This document shows positions 33,185-41,079 of a stretch of 64,000 bases of DNA, piece after piece. Numbering within the stretch: position 1 is the stretch's first letter; each line of letters opens with the position of its first letter. The notes under the pieces were generated by a model, which was given only the letters and a program-made list of their open reading frames with translations, searched no databases and was not told the origin of the DNA. The position numbers were made by a program, and so were the translations under genes. Origin of the DNA: Actinomycetospora sp. NBRC 106378 (GTDB lineage: Bacteria > Actinomycetota > Actinomycetes > Mycobacteriales > Pseudonocardiaceae); assembly GCF_030269685.1 (NCBI RefSeq), contig NZ_BSTT01000010.1, positions 62,001 through 126,000 on the forward strand, read 5' to 3'.

Positions 33185-33820
33185 CTACTGCGAGCAGTCG
33201 ACGTCGCGGAGCCCGCTCAGTGACGCCGGATCGGTTCCGGGCACCGGGGCGCCGGACTCGCTCCCGCGCGCGAGGGCCCGGAGCGCGTCGTTCACGCCCG
33301 CCCCGGGGGTGATGTCGCGGAAGTCGCTGCCGAGGGCGAGGTCGACCGCCGCGCCCTGCCGCCCGTCGTCGACCAGCTCCGCGCACGGCACGACGAGCGA
33401 GAGGGTGCGGGCGGCCGAGGCCCCGTCCCCGCCGTAGCGGATCTGCCCGACGCAGCTGAGGTCCTGGGCGGGGTAGAGCGGGTCGTTGTCCGGCGGGGCG
33501 GCCTCGGTCATGCCGAGCTCCCCGAGCTCCACGGCCGCGAGCTGGGCCTGGCCGCGCTGGCCGGCGCCGTTCAGCACACGGACCGCGACGGCCGAGGGGG
33601 ACGCCGCGGCGGTCTGGTCGAGGGCCGTGCGGGCCTCCACGGTGCCTCCGCCCGACGGCGGCGTGTTGCACGAGGTGACCGACTGCGCGGTCGAGTTCAC
33701 GAAGACCACGATCCAGGTCAGGACGCTGGCGACCGCCAGCACGATGACGAGCAGGGCCATCGGCAGCAGGTGCCGCCGTCGGTAGCCGCCGGCGCGCGGG
33801 AGGGACGAGGAGGCGGCCAC
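33185..33820 (-). CDS. cei: Cell envelope integrity protein Cei (LytR C-terminal domain)
   Basis: A 211-residue protein: a short cytoplasmic basic part (AGGYRRRHLLP), one membrane helix (ALLVIVLAVASVLTWIVVF), then an extracytoplasmic LytR_C domain starting VAVRVLNGAGQRGQAQLAA. Cysteines in the outer part (SVTSCNTPP, LSCVGQIRYG, VVPCAELVDD, DVDCSQ) may form disulfides. Known in mycobacteria (Rv2700) for envelope integrity. GTG at 33820 lies 7 nt after TACGCT on the same strand, pointing to a leaderless mRNA and fixing the start over a longer reading. Confidence 0.9.
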   Translation of the reverse strand: MAASSSLPRAGGYRRRHLLPMALLVIVLAVASVLTWIVVFVNSTAQSVTSCNTPPSGGGTVEARTALDQTAAASPSAVAVRVLNGAGQRGQAQLAAVELGELGMTEAAPPDNDPLYPAQDLSCVGQIRYGGDGASAARTLSLVVPCAELVDDGRQGAAVDLALGSDFRDITPGAGVNDALRALARGSESGAPVPGTDPASLSGLRDVDCSQ

Positions 33821-33873
33821 GCCGGGGAGCGTAGACGCCGTCGCGTGGGCCCGAGGTGTCCGCCGCACCCGTG

Positions 33874-33889
33874 CGATCGCGCGCGATCG
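33874..33889. promoter_or_regulatory. 16-bp perfect palindrome between cei and the DUF4193 gene
   Basis: CGATCGCGCGCGATCG lies in the 281-bp divergent gap, 54 bp upstream of the cei start. A regulator site is possible; the CG-rich sequence can also arise by chance. The rest of the gap holds no gene. Confidence 0.3.
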
Positions 33890-34101
33890 AGTTGTCGGTG
33901 AGACCACACCGACGGACCGGTGGGAACCGTGGGCATCCGCCGCCGCCGTCGGCTACCCTTCCGCCGCCCGCGGCACGGAAAGACTCTCGACAGCTTCGCC
34001 GGTGAGACCCGGGTCACTCAACCGACCGGCACAAACAGTGGTCGTCCCGCGTTGTGCGGGCGCACGACACACCACGGCATGACGAGGGTGGGACACACCA
34101 T

Positions 34102-34404
34102 ATGGCGACCGACTACGACGCCCCGCGCCGCAACGAGTCCGACGAACTCGGGGAGGACTCGCTCGAGGAGCTGAAGGCCCGGCGGAACGAGGCGCAGTCC
34201 GCGGCCGTCGACGTCGACGAGACCGACACGGCCGAGAGCTTCGAGCTCCCGGGCGCGGACCTCTCCGGTGAGGAACTGACGGTCCGGGTGCTGCCGAAGC
34301 AGGCCGACGAGTTCACCTGCGGCAGCTGCTTCCTGGTCCACCACCGGAGCCGCCTCGCCGAGACCCGCGGCAACGCGTTCATCTGCCGCGACTGCGCGGC
34401 CTGA
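34102..34404 (+). CDS. DUF4193 zinc-ribbon protein
   Basis: A 100-residue acidic protein with an N-terminal helical part (NESDELGEDSLEELKARRNE) and a C-terminal four-cysteine zinc ribbon (FTCGSCFLVHHRSRLAET, then FICRDCAA). This matches DUF4193 (Rv2699c), strictly conserved in actinobacteria beside cei. ATG at 34102 is clear. Function unknown; a role in transcription is possible given the ribbon. Confidence 0.93.
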   Translation: MATDYDAPRRNESDELGEDSLEELKARRNEAQSAAVDVDETDTAESFELPGADLSGEELTVRVLPKQADEFTCGSCFLVHHRSRLAETRGNAFICRDCAA

Positions 34405-34417
34405 CACACCGACCGAC

Positions 34418-34450
34418 GAGCCCGGTCCGGGATCTCCCCGGGCCGGGCTC
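34418..34450. terminator. Terminator after the DUF4193 gene
   Basis: GAGCCCGG-TCCGGG and CCCGGGCCGGGCTC form a hairpin with a 6-nt loop, followed by CTTCTC. It serves the convergent DUF4193 and DUF3093 genes. Confidence 0.7.
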
Positions 34451-34467
34451 CTTCTCGTCCGGGGCCC

Positions 34468-34950
34468 CTACTCGCCCCGGACCTGCGCCAGCAGCCGTTC
34501 CGGGTGGCGGGTGGAGACGACCCAGTAGGGCGTGGGGTCGTCGGGGTCGGTCACCTCGAGACGCACCGCGCTCGCGATCCAGGGCCGGTGCAGCACGAAC
34601 GCGGCCGGGTCCAGCTGCGGGCCGAGGGCGTGCTGCTTGCCGTCCCCGCGCACCACGTCGGCGCGCCCGACGAAGCGGACGGGCAGGTGGGCCGGCCCGG
34701 CCCAGACCTCCCGCTCGCCGTCGGCGTTCGTCGCGACGCCGACCCGCGTGCGTCCGATCCGACTGAGGATCAGCACCGCGAGCGGCAGCAGCAGCACGTA
34801 GGGCAGCCACGACCGCACGCCCGGGAAGCCCATGTGGACCTCGGCGGCGAGCAGGCCCGCCACGAGCAGCGACGGCGGCCAGGCCCACCAGGGGAGCCGC
34901 AGGCGCTCGAGGCCGGCCGGGGGCGCACTCGGGGCGGGGGCACGGGTCAC
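34468..34950 (-). CDS. DUF3093 membrane protein
   Basis: A 160-residue protein with two membrane helices near the N-terminus (WWAWPPSLLVAGLLAAEVHM and LPYVLLLPLAVLILSRIG) and a PH-like soluble domain ending PTPYWVVSTRHPERLLAQV. This matches DUF3093 (Rv2698). GTG at 34950 lies 6 nt after TACCCT on the same strand, suggesting a leaderless mRNA. It is divergent from dut. Confidence 0.92.
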   Translation of the reverse strand: MTRAPAPSAPPAGLERLRLPWWAWPPSLLVAGLLAAEVHMGFPGVRSWLPYVLLLPLAVLILSRIGRTRVGVATNADGEREVWAGPAHLPVRFVGRADVVRGDGKQHALGPQLDPAAFVLHRPWIASAVRLEVTDPDDPTPYWVVSTRHPERLLAQVRGE

Positions 34951-35019
34951 GGCACCAGGGTAGGACGGCCGTGGGGAGGGCTGCGTCGTCCCCGGCGTGC
35001 GCGACTACCCTCGTCCGTC

Positions 35020-35469
35020 GTGTCCGAGCTCGATCTCGTCCGGCTCGATCCGGGGCTGCCGGCGCCCACGCGGGCGCACCCGGACGACGCTGGCCTCGAC
35101 CTGCGGACCACCACCGACGTGCGGCTCGAGCCGGGCGAGCGGGTGCTGGTGGGGACCGGGGTGGCGGTCGCGCTGCCGCCGGGCCACGTCGGCCTGGTCT
35201 GCCCCCGGTCCGGGCTCGCCGCCCGCGACGGGATCGGCGTGGTCAACGCGCCCGGGGTGGTCGACGCCGGCTACCGGGGCGAGATCCGGGTGTGTCTGGT
35301 CAACCACGACCGCCACCGCGCCGTCGAGCTGCGCCGCGGCGACCGGGTGGCCCAGCTGCTCGTCCAGCGGGTGGAGCTGCCGTCCGTCCGTGTGGTGGAG
35401 GCGCTGCCGGCGACCGCGCGCGGCGGGAACGGGTTCGGATCGACCGGGTCGGGTGACGACCTCAGGTGA
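35020..35469 (+). CDS. dut: Deoxyuridine 5'-triphosphate nucleotidohydrolase
   Basis: Hydrolyses dUTP to dUMP and pyrophosphate. 149 residues, trimeric dUTPase; all five motifs are present: HPDDAGLDLRT (1), PRSGLAARDGIGVVNAPG (2), VVDAGYRGEIRV (3), RGDRVAQLLVQRV (4) and RGGNGFGSTGS (5). GTG at 35020 lies 8 nt after TACCCT, consistent with leaderless expression. Confidence 0.97.
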   Translation: MSELDLVRLDPGLPAPTRAHPDDAGLDLRTTTDVRLEPGERVLVGTGVAVALPPGHVGLVCPRSGLAARDGIGVVNAPGVVDAGYRGEIRVCLVNHDRHRAVELRRGDRVAQLLVQRVELPSVRVVEALPATARGGNGFGSTGSGDDLR

Positions 35470-35599
35470 CCTGGAACCGTTTACATCACGACAAGGTCAC
35501 GGGCAGGGTATTGAGTACGGAGCGGGAAACGCCGATGGACACGACGTACGACCGGGACGGCCGCGGGGCGCGGCCGCGGACGAGGGAGCTCTGAGGGCA

Positions 35600-36331
35600 G
35601 TGGTCGCGACCGAGCCGGCGCGCGGACGCCACCGCAAGGGCCGCATCGCCCAGGTCCCCGGGCACGGCGACCCGGCGGGCCGGGGACACCACCGGCACCA
35701 CGGGCCGTGGGACGGGGAGAACGCCCCGCGCGACGGGCGACTCCGCCTCGACCTCGGTTCGGTCCAGCTCCCGGTCCCGCCGAACGCGACGCTCGTGGCC
35801 GAGCCCGATCCGTCGGGTCCGCTGCGCGCCGTCCACGTCATGGTCCCCGAGGGCCGGCTCACGGTGAGCGCGTTCGCCGCGCCCCGCACCGGGGGGCTCT
35901 GGGGCGAGCTGGTCGAGGAACTGGCCACCCAGCTGCACAACGAGGGCGCCACCATCCGGCGGGACCGGGGCGAGTGGGGCCGCGAGCTCGTCGCCCGCAA
36001 CGGCGACGTCGTCGCCCGGGTCGTCGCGGTCGAGGGGCCGCGCTGGCTGCTGCGCGGGGTCGGTACGGGCCCGGCCCAGCACGCCCTGACCCTGCACGGG
36101 ATGCTGCGCGACATGGTCCGGGGCACCGTGGTGGTCCGGTCGCCCGACCCGCTGCCGGTGCGCTCGCTGCTGCCGCTCGAGGTCCCCGACGACGTGCCGG
36201 AGCCGTTCCGCGACACCCTCTACCAGACGTTGCCCACCCGGCCGCGCCAGATCGCGGGCCAGGACGGTCCCGTGATCCCGATGATGCTGCCGCAGAAGGC
36301 GGACTCGGGGACGTCCCCGGGGCGTTCCTGA
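35600..36331 (+). CDS. DUF3710 protein
   Basis: A 243-residue soluble protein, DUF3710 (Rv2696c type). Conserved stretches include LRLDLGSVQLPVP, RAVHVMVPEGRLTVSAFAAP, and WLLRGVGTGPAQHA. The N-terminal 50 residues are basic, Gly/His-rich and probably disordered. GTG at 35600 follows GAGGG with suitable spacing. The position after dut matches other actinobacteria. Function unknown. Confidence 0.9.
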   Translation: MVATEPARGRHRKGRIAQVPGHGDPAGRGHHRHHGPWDGENAPRDGRLRLDLGSVQLPVPPNATLVAEPDPSGPLRAVHVMVPEGRLTVSAFAAPRTGGLWGELVEELATQLHNEGATIRRDRGEWGRELVARNGDVVARVVAVEGPRWLLRGVGTGPAQHALTLHGMLRDMVRGTVVVRSPDPLPVRSLLPLEVPDDVPEPFRDTLYQTLPTRPRQIAGQDGPVIPMMLPQKADSGTSPGRS

Positions 36332-36406
36332 TCGAGTTATCCTGAGGACGGGTCCGACGAGGGGCCCGGGTGGCACCTGCGGGTGCCTGCATCGAGGAGC
36401 AGCCGG

Positions 36407-36784
36407 ATGGGCAAGAGCCCCGGGTTCATGTCGCGGATGGTCAAGAAGCTCACCTCCGACGTGTCCGACCTGGACGCCGAGGATCTCTCCGCCGAGGCGG
36501 AGCGCTCGGGCTGCCAGAAGGCCAGCGAGTGCTCCGGGACGGGCGAGGCGATCACCGTCAAGGGTCGCCTGCGGTCGGTGGAGATCTGCCCCCGGGACTC
36601 GGTCGCCACGTTGGAGGCCGAGCTCTTCGACGGGACCGACGGTGTCACGCTGGTGTGGATGGGTCGTCGCCGCATCCCGGGGATCGAGCCGGGCCGCACG
36701 CTCCGCGCGAGTGGTCGGGTGGCGGTCCGCGACGGCCGCAAGGTCATCTACAACCCGTACTACGAGTTGCAGCGAGCCCCCTGA
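36407..36784 (+). CDS. OB-fold nucleic-acid-binding protein
   Basis: A 125-residue protein with an OB-fold (ITVKGRLRSVEICPRDSVA, LEAELFDGTDGVTLVWMGRR, RTLRASGRVAVRDGRKVIYN), like Rv2694c. The cysteines CQKASEC lie ahead of the fold. It is thought to bind nucleic acid; partner unknown. ATG at 36407 has GAGGAG 9-14 nt upstream. Confidence 0.9.
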   Translation: MGKSPGFMSRMVKKLTSDVSDLDAEDLSAEAERSGCQKASECSGTGEAITVKGRLRSVEICPRDSVATLEAELFDGTDGVTLVWMGRRRIPGIEPGRTLRASGRVAVRDGRKVIYNPYYELQRAP

Positions 36785-36883
36785 CAGGAGCGCGTCATCA
36801 CCCCCCAGCACCGCGCCGGACATCCTCCCGTCCCACCCTACGGGTCCTCGCCGCGCCGCCCCGGCCCGGAGGAGCCCCCCACC

Positions 36884-37621
36884 GTGGCCTTCGCCCCGGT
36901 GCGGCCGGACGCCCCGACGGCGCCCGTCCCGGGGCCCACGGCGGACGACGTGGCGGCGGACGCCGAGGGGGTCGAGGAGCGCGAGGAGCGGGCGCCCACG
37001 CTGCTCGAGCAGATGGGCGGGGTCGCCGGGGTGATCACCTCGGCCGTCCCGGTCGTCGTGTTCGTGCTCGTGCAGGCGGTGTTCAAGAACCTGGTGGCCT
37101 CGATCGTCGCGGCCGTCGGCGTGGCCGTGGCGGTCGCGGTCTGGCGGCTCGTGCGCGGCGAGAAGGTGCAGCCGGCGCTGTCGGGCCTCTTCGGCGTCGC
37201 GGTCTGCGCGTTCATCGCCTGGCGCACCGGGGAGGCCAAGGGCTTCTTCCTGCTCGGGATCTGGACGAGCCTCGTCTACGGCGGGGTGTTCCTGGTGTCG
37301 GTGGTGGTGCGTCGGCCGCTGGTCGGGGTGCTCTGGCACCTGGTCAACGGCGACGGCCAGGGCTGGCGGAGCTCGCCCGCGCTGCTGCGGGCCTACGACC
37401 TCGCCACGCTGGCCTGGGTCGTCGTGTTCGGGGCGCGCTTCGTCGTGCAGCGGTGGCTCTACGACTCGGCCTACGCCGAGACCTGGCTGGGCTGGGTCCG
37501 CCTCGCGATGGGGGTCCCGCTCGCCCTGCTCGCGGCCGCGGTCACCGTCTGGGCCATCCGCCGGGCGACCGAGGCGGCGAAGGCCGAGCGGGCCGAGCAG
37601 GCCGAGGCCCCCGCGGCCTGA
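36884..37621 (+). CDS. DUF3159 membrane protein
   Basis: A 245-residue protein with an acidic N-terminal part (DAEGVEEREERAPTLLEQMG) and about five membrane helices. VPVVVFVLVQAVFKNLVASI and FIAWRTGEAKGFFLLGIW are hallmarks of DUF3159 (Rv2693c). In mycobacteria it is convergent with ceoC; here the siderophore cluster lies in between. GTG at 36884 is used; in-frame sequence upstream could extend it but lacks a standard start. Function unknown. Confidence 0.9.
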   Translation: MAFAPVRPDAPTAPVPGPTADDVAADAEGVEEREERAPTLLEQMGGVAGVITSAVPVVVFVLVQAVFKNLVASIVAAVGVAVAVAVWRLVRGEKVQPALSGLFGVAVCAFIAWRTGEAKGFFLLGIWTSLVYGGVFLVSVVVRRPLVGVLWHLVNGDGQGWRSSPALLRAYDLATLAWVVVFGARFVVQRWLYDSAYAETWLGWVRLAMGVPLALLAAAVTVWAIRRATEAAKAERAEQAEAPAA

Positions 37622-37622
37622 C

Positions 37623-38969
37623 TCAGGTGTCCTCCCGGGCCGCCACCGCGGCCTCGGCCAGGGCCTTGGTGCCCGGCACCTCCGTCGCCGGCGTGGCGTC
37701 CGTCCACAGCCCGGCGCGGGTGAGGGCGCGCGAGCAGTGCACGAAGCAGTCCTCCACGTCGACGACCAGGGCCAGCGGCGGCGGGTCCTCCCACAGCCCG
37801 AGGACGTCGGGGTCGTCGACCACGCGGGCCCGGCCCGACACCCGCAGCACGTGGGTCACCCCGGGGACCAGGAACAGCAGACCCGTCCCCGGCCGCTCCA
37901 CGACGTTGCGCAGGGTGTCGATCCGGCGGTTGCCGGGGCGCTCGGGCAGGGCCAGGCGCCGACCGTCGTCGAGCACCCGGACGAAGCCCGCCGCGTCGCC
38001 GCGGGGCGAGACGTCCATCCCGCCGTCCGTGCGGCCCGACGCGAGGACCACGAGCGGAGCGGCGGCCACGAACTCCGCCGCGGTCGGGTCGACGCGGTCG
38101 CCCACCTTCGCGACGGCGAGCGGGTGCGGCTCGTCCACCACCTCCCGCAGGTCGGCCTCCGAGGCGAAGCCGGGGGGTACGGGCGCCACCCGGTGCCGCC
38201 CGACGGGGACGACGAGCGGTGTGCCGGAGACCGGGTCGGGGACCACGCGCGCAGGGATGCCGAAGACCCGTTCGACGGTCGCCTCGGTGACGACCTCCGC
38301 CGGGGTGCCCTCGGCGACCACCGCCCCGTCGCGCAGGGCGACGAGGTGGTCGGCGTAGCGGGCGGCGAGGTCGAGGTCGTGCAGCACCACGGCCACCGTC
38401 GTGCCCTCGCCGAGGTTGCGGTCGACGAGCAGGTCGAGCACCTCGACGGCGTGCGCCATGTCGAGGTAGGTGGTGGGCTCGTCGAGGAGGAGGGTCGGGG
38501 TGTCCTGCGCGAGGATCATCGCGATCCACACCCGCTGGCGCTGGCCGCCCGAGAGCTCGTCGACGGGCCGCGCGGCGAGCTCGAGCACCCCGGTCGCGGT
38601 CATGGCGCGGGCCACCGCCGCGTCGTCGGCGGCGGTCCGTCCGCCGAACCAGCCCTGGTGCGGGGAGCGGCCGCGCTCGACGAGGTCGGCGACCGTGATG
38701 CCCTCCGGTGCGACCGGGGTCTGCGGCAGCATCCCGAGGCGCCGGGCGAGCTCGCGGGCGGGGAGGTCCCGCACGTCGGTCTCCTCGAGCAGCACCCGGC
38801 CCGCCGCGGGTGCGATCAGCCGCCCGAGGCCGCGGAGCAGGGTCGACTTGCCGCAGGCGTTCGGGCCGACGATCGCGGTGATCCGGCCGGCGGGGAGGCG
38901 CACCGACAGCCCGTCGACCACGACGCGGTCGTCGTAGCGCAGGGTGAGGTGCTCGGCGCGCAGGCTCAT
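37623..38969 (-). CDS. Siderophore ABC ATPase (FecE/FepC type) fused to PPOX-type flavoprotein domain
   Basis: A 448-residue fusion. Residues 1 to about 255 are a complete FecE/FepC-type ATPase: Walker A GPNACGKS (35-42), signature LSGGQRQR (139-146), Walker B TLLLDEP (159-165), switch His197. Residues 268-448 match FMN-binding split-barrel (PPOX-class) enzymes: LREVVDEPHPLAVAKVGDRV, VVLASGRTDGGMDVSPRGD, LALPERPGNRRIDTLRN and GVTHVLRVSGRARV, with CFVHCSRAL near the end. No stop or frame change separates the two. ATG at 38969 overlaps the permease gene by 4 bp. Such a link suggests import coupled to reductive iron release in the cytoplasm (inference); heme, F420 or FMN could be the cofactor. 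Confidence 0.88.
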   Translation of the reverse strand: MSLRAEHLTLRYDDRVVVDGLSVRLPAGRITAIVGPNACGKSTLLRGLGRLIAPAAGRVLLEETDVRDLPARELARRLGMLPQTPVAPEGITVADLVERGRSPHQGWFGGRTAADDAAVARAMTATGVLELAARPVDELSGGQRQRVWIAMILAQDTPTLLLDEPTTYLDMAHAVEVLDLLVDRNLGEGTTVAVVLHDLDLAARYADHLVALRDGAVVAEGTPAEVVTEATVERVFGIPARVVPDPVSGTPLVVPVGRHRVAPVPPGFASEADLREVVDEPHPLAVAKVGDRVDPTAAEFVAAAPLVVLASGRTDGGMDVSPRGDAAGFVRVLDDGRRLALPERPGNRRIDTLRNVVERPGTGLLFLVPGVTHVLRVSGRARVVDDPDVLGLWEDPPPLALVVDVEDCFVHCSRALTRAGLWTDATPATEVPGTKALAEAAVAAREDT

Positions 38970-40042
38970 GACGCTCCTCTGGTCCGGGCTCGGGCGAGCA
39001 GCCACAGCAGGTAGGGGGCGCCGACGACGCCCGTGACGACCCCGACCGGCAGCGGCACCTCGCCCAGCAGGTGCCGTGCGACGAGGTCGGCGACCAGGAC
39101 CAGCACGGCGCCGACCAGGGCGGCGTGCGGCAGCGAGGCCCGCCCCGGGCCGGCGAGACGGACGGCGACCGGACCGGACACCAGGGCGACGAACGAGACC
39201 GGGCCGGCCACGGCGACCGCGGAGGCGACCAGCAGCACCCCGACCGCGAGCAGGGCGAGGCGGGCGCGCTCCACGGGCAGGCCGAGGGCGGCCGCGGCCT
39301 CGTCGCCGAGCTCGAGCCGGGGCAGCGCCCGGGCCGCGACGAGCGCGAGCGGCACGAGGACCGCGACGGCGACGAGCAGCGGGGTGACTCCGGCCCACGT
39401 GACGCCGTTCAGGCTGCCGGTGAGCCAGAGCAGGGTCTGCTGGGCGGTGGTGAGGGAGGCCGTCGTCATCAGCCAGGAGACCACCGCGAGCAGCGCCGAG
39501 CCGATGCCGACGCCGATGAGGACGAACCGCACGCCGTGCAGGCCGCCCCCGCCGCTGCCGCGCCGCGCCAGGACGACGATCAGGGCCGCGGTGGCGGCCG
39601 CCCCCACGACGGCCGCCCCGGAGACGCCGAACCCGGAGAGCCCGAAGAGGGTGAACGCCGTGACCGCCGCCGCGCTCGCGCCGGCCCCGACGCCGATGAC
39701 GTCCGGACTGGCGAGGGGATTGCGGAGCAGCCGCTGGAACAGCGCACCGGCCAGGCCGAGGGCGGCGCCGACGGCGAGACCCGCGAGTGCGCGGGGGAGA
39801 CGGAGCCGGGTGACGACGAACTCGACGCGGGCCGGTCCGGCGCCGACCAGCGAGGCCAGGAGGTCGCCCGGCGGGATCGGGTAGTCGCCGAGGGACACCG
39901 TCGCGAGGAACACGAGCACCACGGCGGCCGCGAGACCCGCTCCGGCCAACCCGACCCGTCGTCGGGAACGGGCGCGGGCCTCCTGCAGGGCGGCGAGGGC
40001 GGCGGTCCCGTCGGGCGGAGCTGCGCTGCGCGTCTCCGTCAT
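38966..40042 (-). CDS. Iron-siderophore ABC transporter permease, FecD type
   Basis: A 358-residue permease of the FecCD family with about nine to ten helices. Typical stretches: RLPRALAGLAVGAALGLAGA, FQRLLRNPLASPDVIGVGAG, and VAVAGPVSFVALVSGPVAVR. The coupling loop GDEAAAALGLPVERARLALL faces the ATPase. Its N-terminus (TETRSAAPPDG) derives from a dispersed repeat (40007-40040). ATG overlaps the end of the FecC-type gene by 4 bp. Confidence 0.92.
   Translation of the reverse strand: MTETRSAAPPDGTAALAALQEARARSRRRVGLAGAGLAAAVVLVFLATVSLGDYPIPPGDLLASLVGAGPARVEFVVTRLRLPRALAGLAVGAALGLAGALFQRLLRNPLASPDVIGVGAGASAAAVTAFTLFGLSGFGVSGAAVVGAAATAALIVVLARRGSGGGGLHGVRFVLIGVGIGSALLAVVSWLMTTASLTTAQQTLLWLTGSLNGVTWAGVTPLLVAVAVLVPLALVAARALPRLELGDEAAAALGLPVERARLALLAVGVLLVASAVAVAGPVSFVALVSGPVAVRLAGPGRASLPHAALVGAVLVLVADLVARHLLGEVPLPVGVVTGVVGAPYLLWLLARARTRGAS
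40007..40040. repeat. GGAGCGCAGCGGAG-type dispersed repeat, copy at the fecD-type start
   Basis: CGGGCGGAGCTGCGCTGCGC followed by GTCTCCGTC; shares CTGCGCTGCGCGTC with the ppgK copy. It makes up the first residues of the FecD-type permease. This is the most diverged copy. Confidence 0.45.
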
Positions 40043-41079
40043 CGCACGAACCGCTTCCGGCGCACGAACCAGACGAAGACCGGCGCGCCGAGCACGGCGG
40101 TGACGATGCCGACCTGGACCTCCCGGGGTGCGGCCACGACGCGACCGACGACGTCGGCGACGAGCAGCAGCGTGGGCGCGGCGAGGGCGGCGAGGGGGAG
40201 GACCCTGCGGTGGTCGGGGCCGGCGAGCGCGCGGACGACGTGCGGGACGGTCAGCCCGACGAAGGCGATCGGGCCCGCGACGGCGGTGGCGGCGCCGGCG
40301 AGCACCACGAGCGCCACCCCGCAGACCGCGCGGTCGCGCCCGACGCGGCGGCCGAAGGAGCGGGCGACGTCGTCGCCGAGGGCGAGGGCGTTGAGGGTCG
40401 GGCCGCAGAGCAGGGCGAGGGCGAGGCCCGCCGCGACGAAGGGCGCGGCCTGCGCGGCGATCCCGAGGTCGCGGCCGGCGAGCGAACCGACCTGCCAGAA
40501 GCGGTAGTCGTCGAAGGCGTTCGGGTCGGTCAGCAGGATCGCGGTGGTCACCGAGCCGAGGCCCGCGGTCAGGGCCGCCCCGGCGAGGGCGAGGGTCGCC
40601 GGGGAGGTGGCCGACCGCCCGCCGATCCCGGCCACCCCGGCCACGATCAGCGCCGCGAGTCCGGCGCCGACGAAGCCGAACCAGACGTAGGCGGTCAGCG
40701 ACCGGAGGCCGAGCACCCCGATCGCGAGCACGACGGCGAGGGCCGCGCCCGTGTTGAGCCCGAGGATGCCGGGCTCGGCGATCGGGTTGCGGGTCAGGCC
40801 CTGCGCGAGGACCCCGGCCGGGCCGAGGGCGAGGCCGGCCAGCAGCCCGATGACGGTGCGGGGGAGGCGGACCTCGGTGACGACGAGGTGGTCGGGGTTC
40901 GTCGGGTCGAAGGCGGTCAGGGCGTCCAGCACGACCGACGGGGGCAGCGCCCGCGGCCCGATCGCGAGGCTCGCGACGACCGCCGCCAGCAGGGCGGCCG
41001 CCACGAGCAGCGTCGTCGCCGTCCCCGCGCCGCGGCGTACGCGGGGCGGGGCGGGGGCGACGACGGCGCTCGCGGTCAC
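40039..41079 (-). CDS. Iron-siderophore ABC transporter permease, FecC type
   Basis: A 346-residue FecCD permease with about nine to ten helices. Stretches RLPRTVIGLLAGLALGPAGV, TRNPIAEPGILGLNTGAALA and VAGPIAFVGLTVPHVVRALA are standard. The coupling loop GDDVARSFGRRVGRDRAV follows. GTG overlaps the end of the binding-protein gene by 4 bp. Confidence 0.93.
   Translation of the reverse strand: MTASAVVAPAPPRVRRGAGTATTLLVAAALLAAVVASLAIGPRALPPSVVLDALTAFDPTNPDHLVVTEVRLPRTVIGLLAGLALGPAGVLAQGLTRNPIAEPGILGLNTGAALAVVLAIGVLGLRSLTAYVWFGFVGAGLAALIVAGVAGIGGRSATSPATLALAGAALTAGLGSVTTAILLTDPNAFDDYRFWQVGSLAGRDLGIAAQAAPFVAAGLALALLCGPTLNALALGDDVARSFGRRVGRDRAVCGVALVVLAGAATAVAGPIAFVGLTVPHVVRALAGPDHRRVLPLAALAAPTLLLVADVVGRVVAAPREVQVGIVTAVLGAPVFVWFVRRKRFVR

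Noticed and set aside
33918-33955. GGGAAC followed by CCGTCGG upstream of the DUF4193 gene, as a further ECF promoter
   Set aside because: The spacing differs from the 17 bp seen at the SigC module, the -10 part does not match CGAC, and it lies about 180 bp from the start codon.
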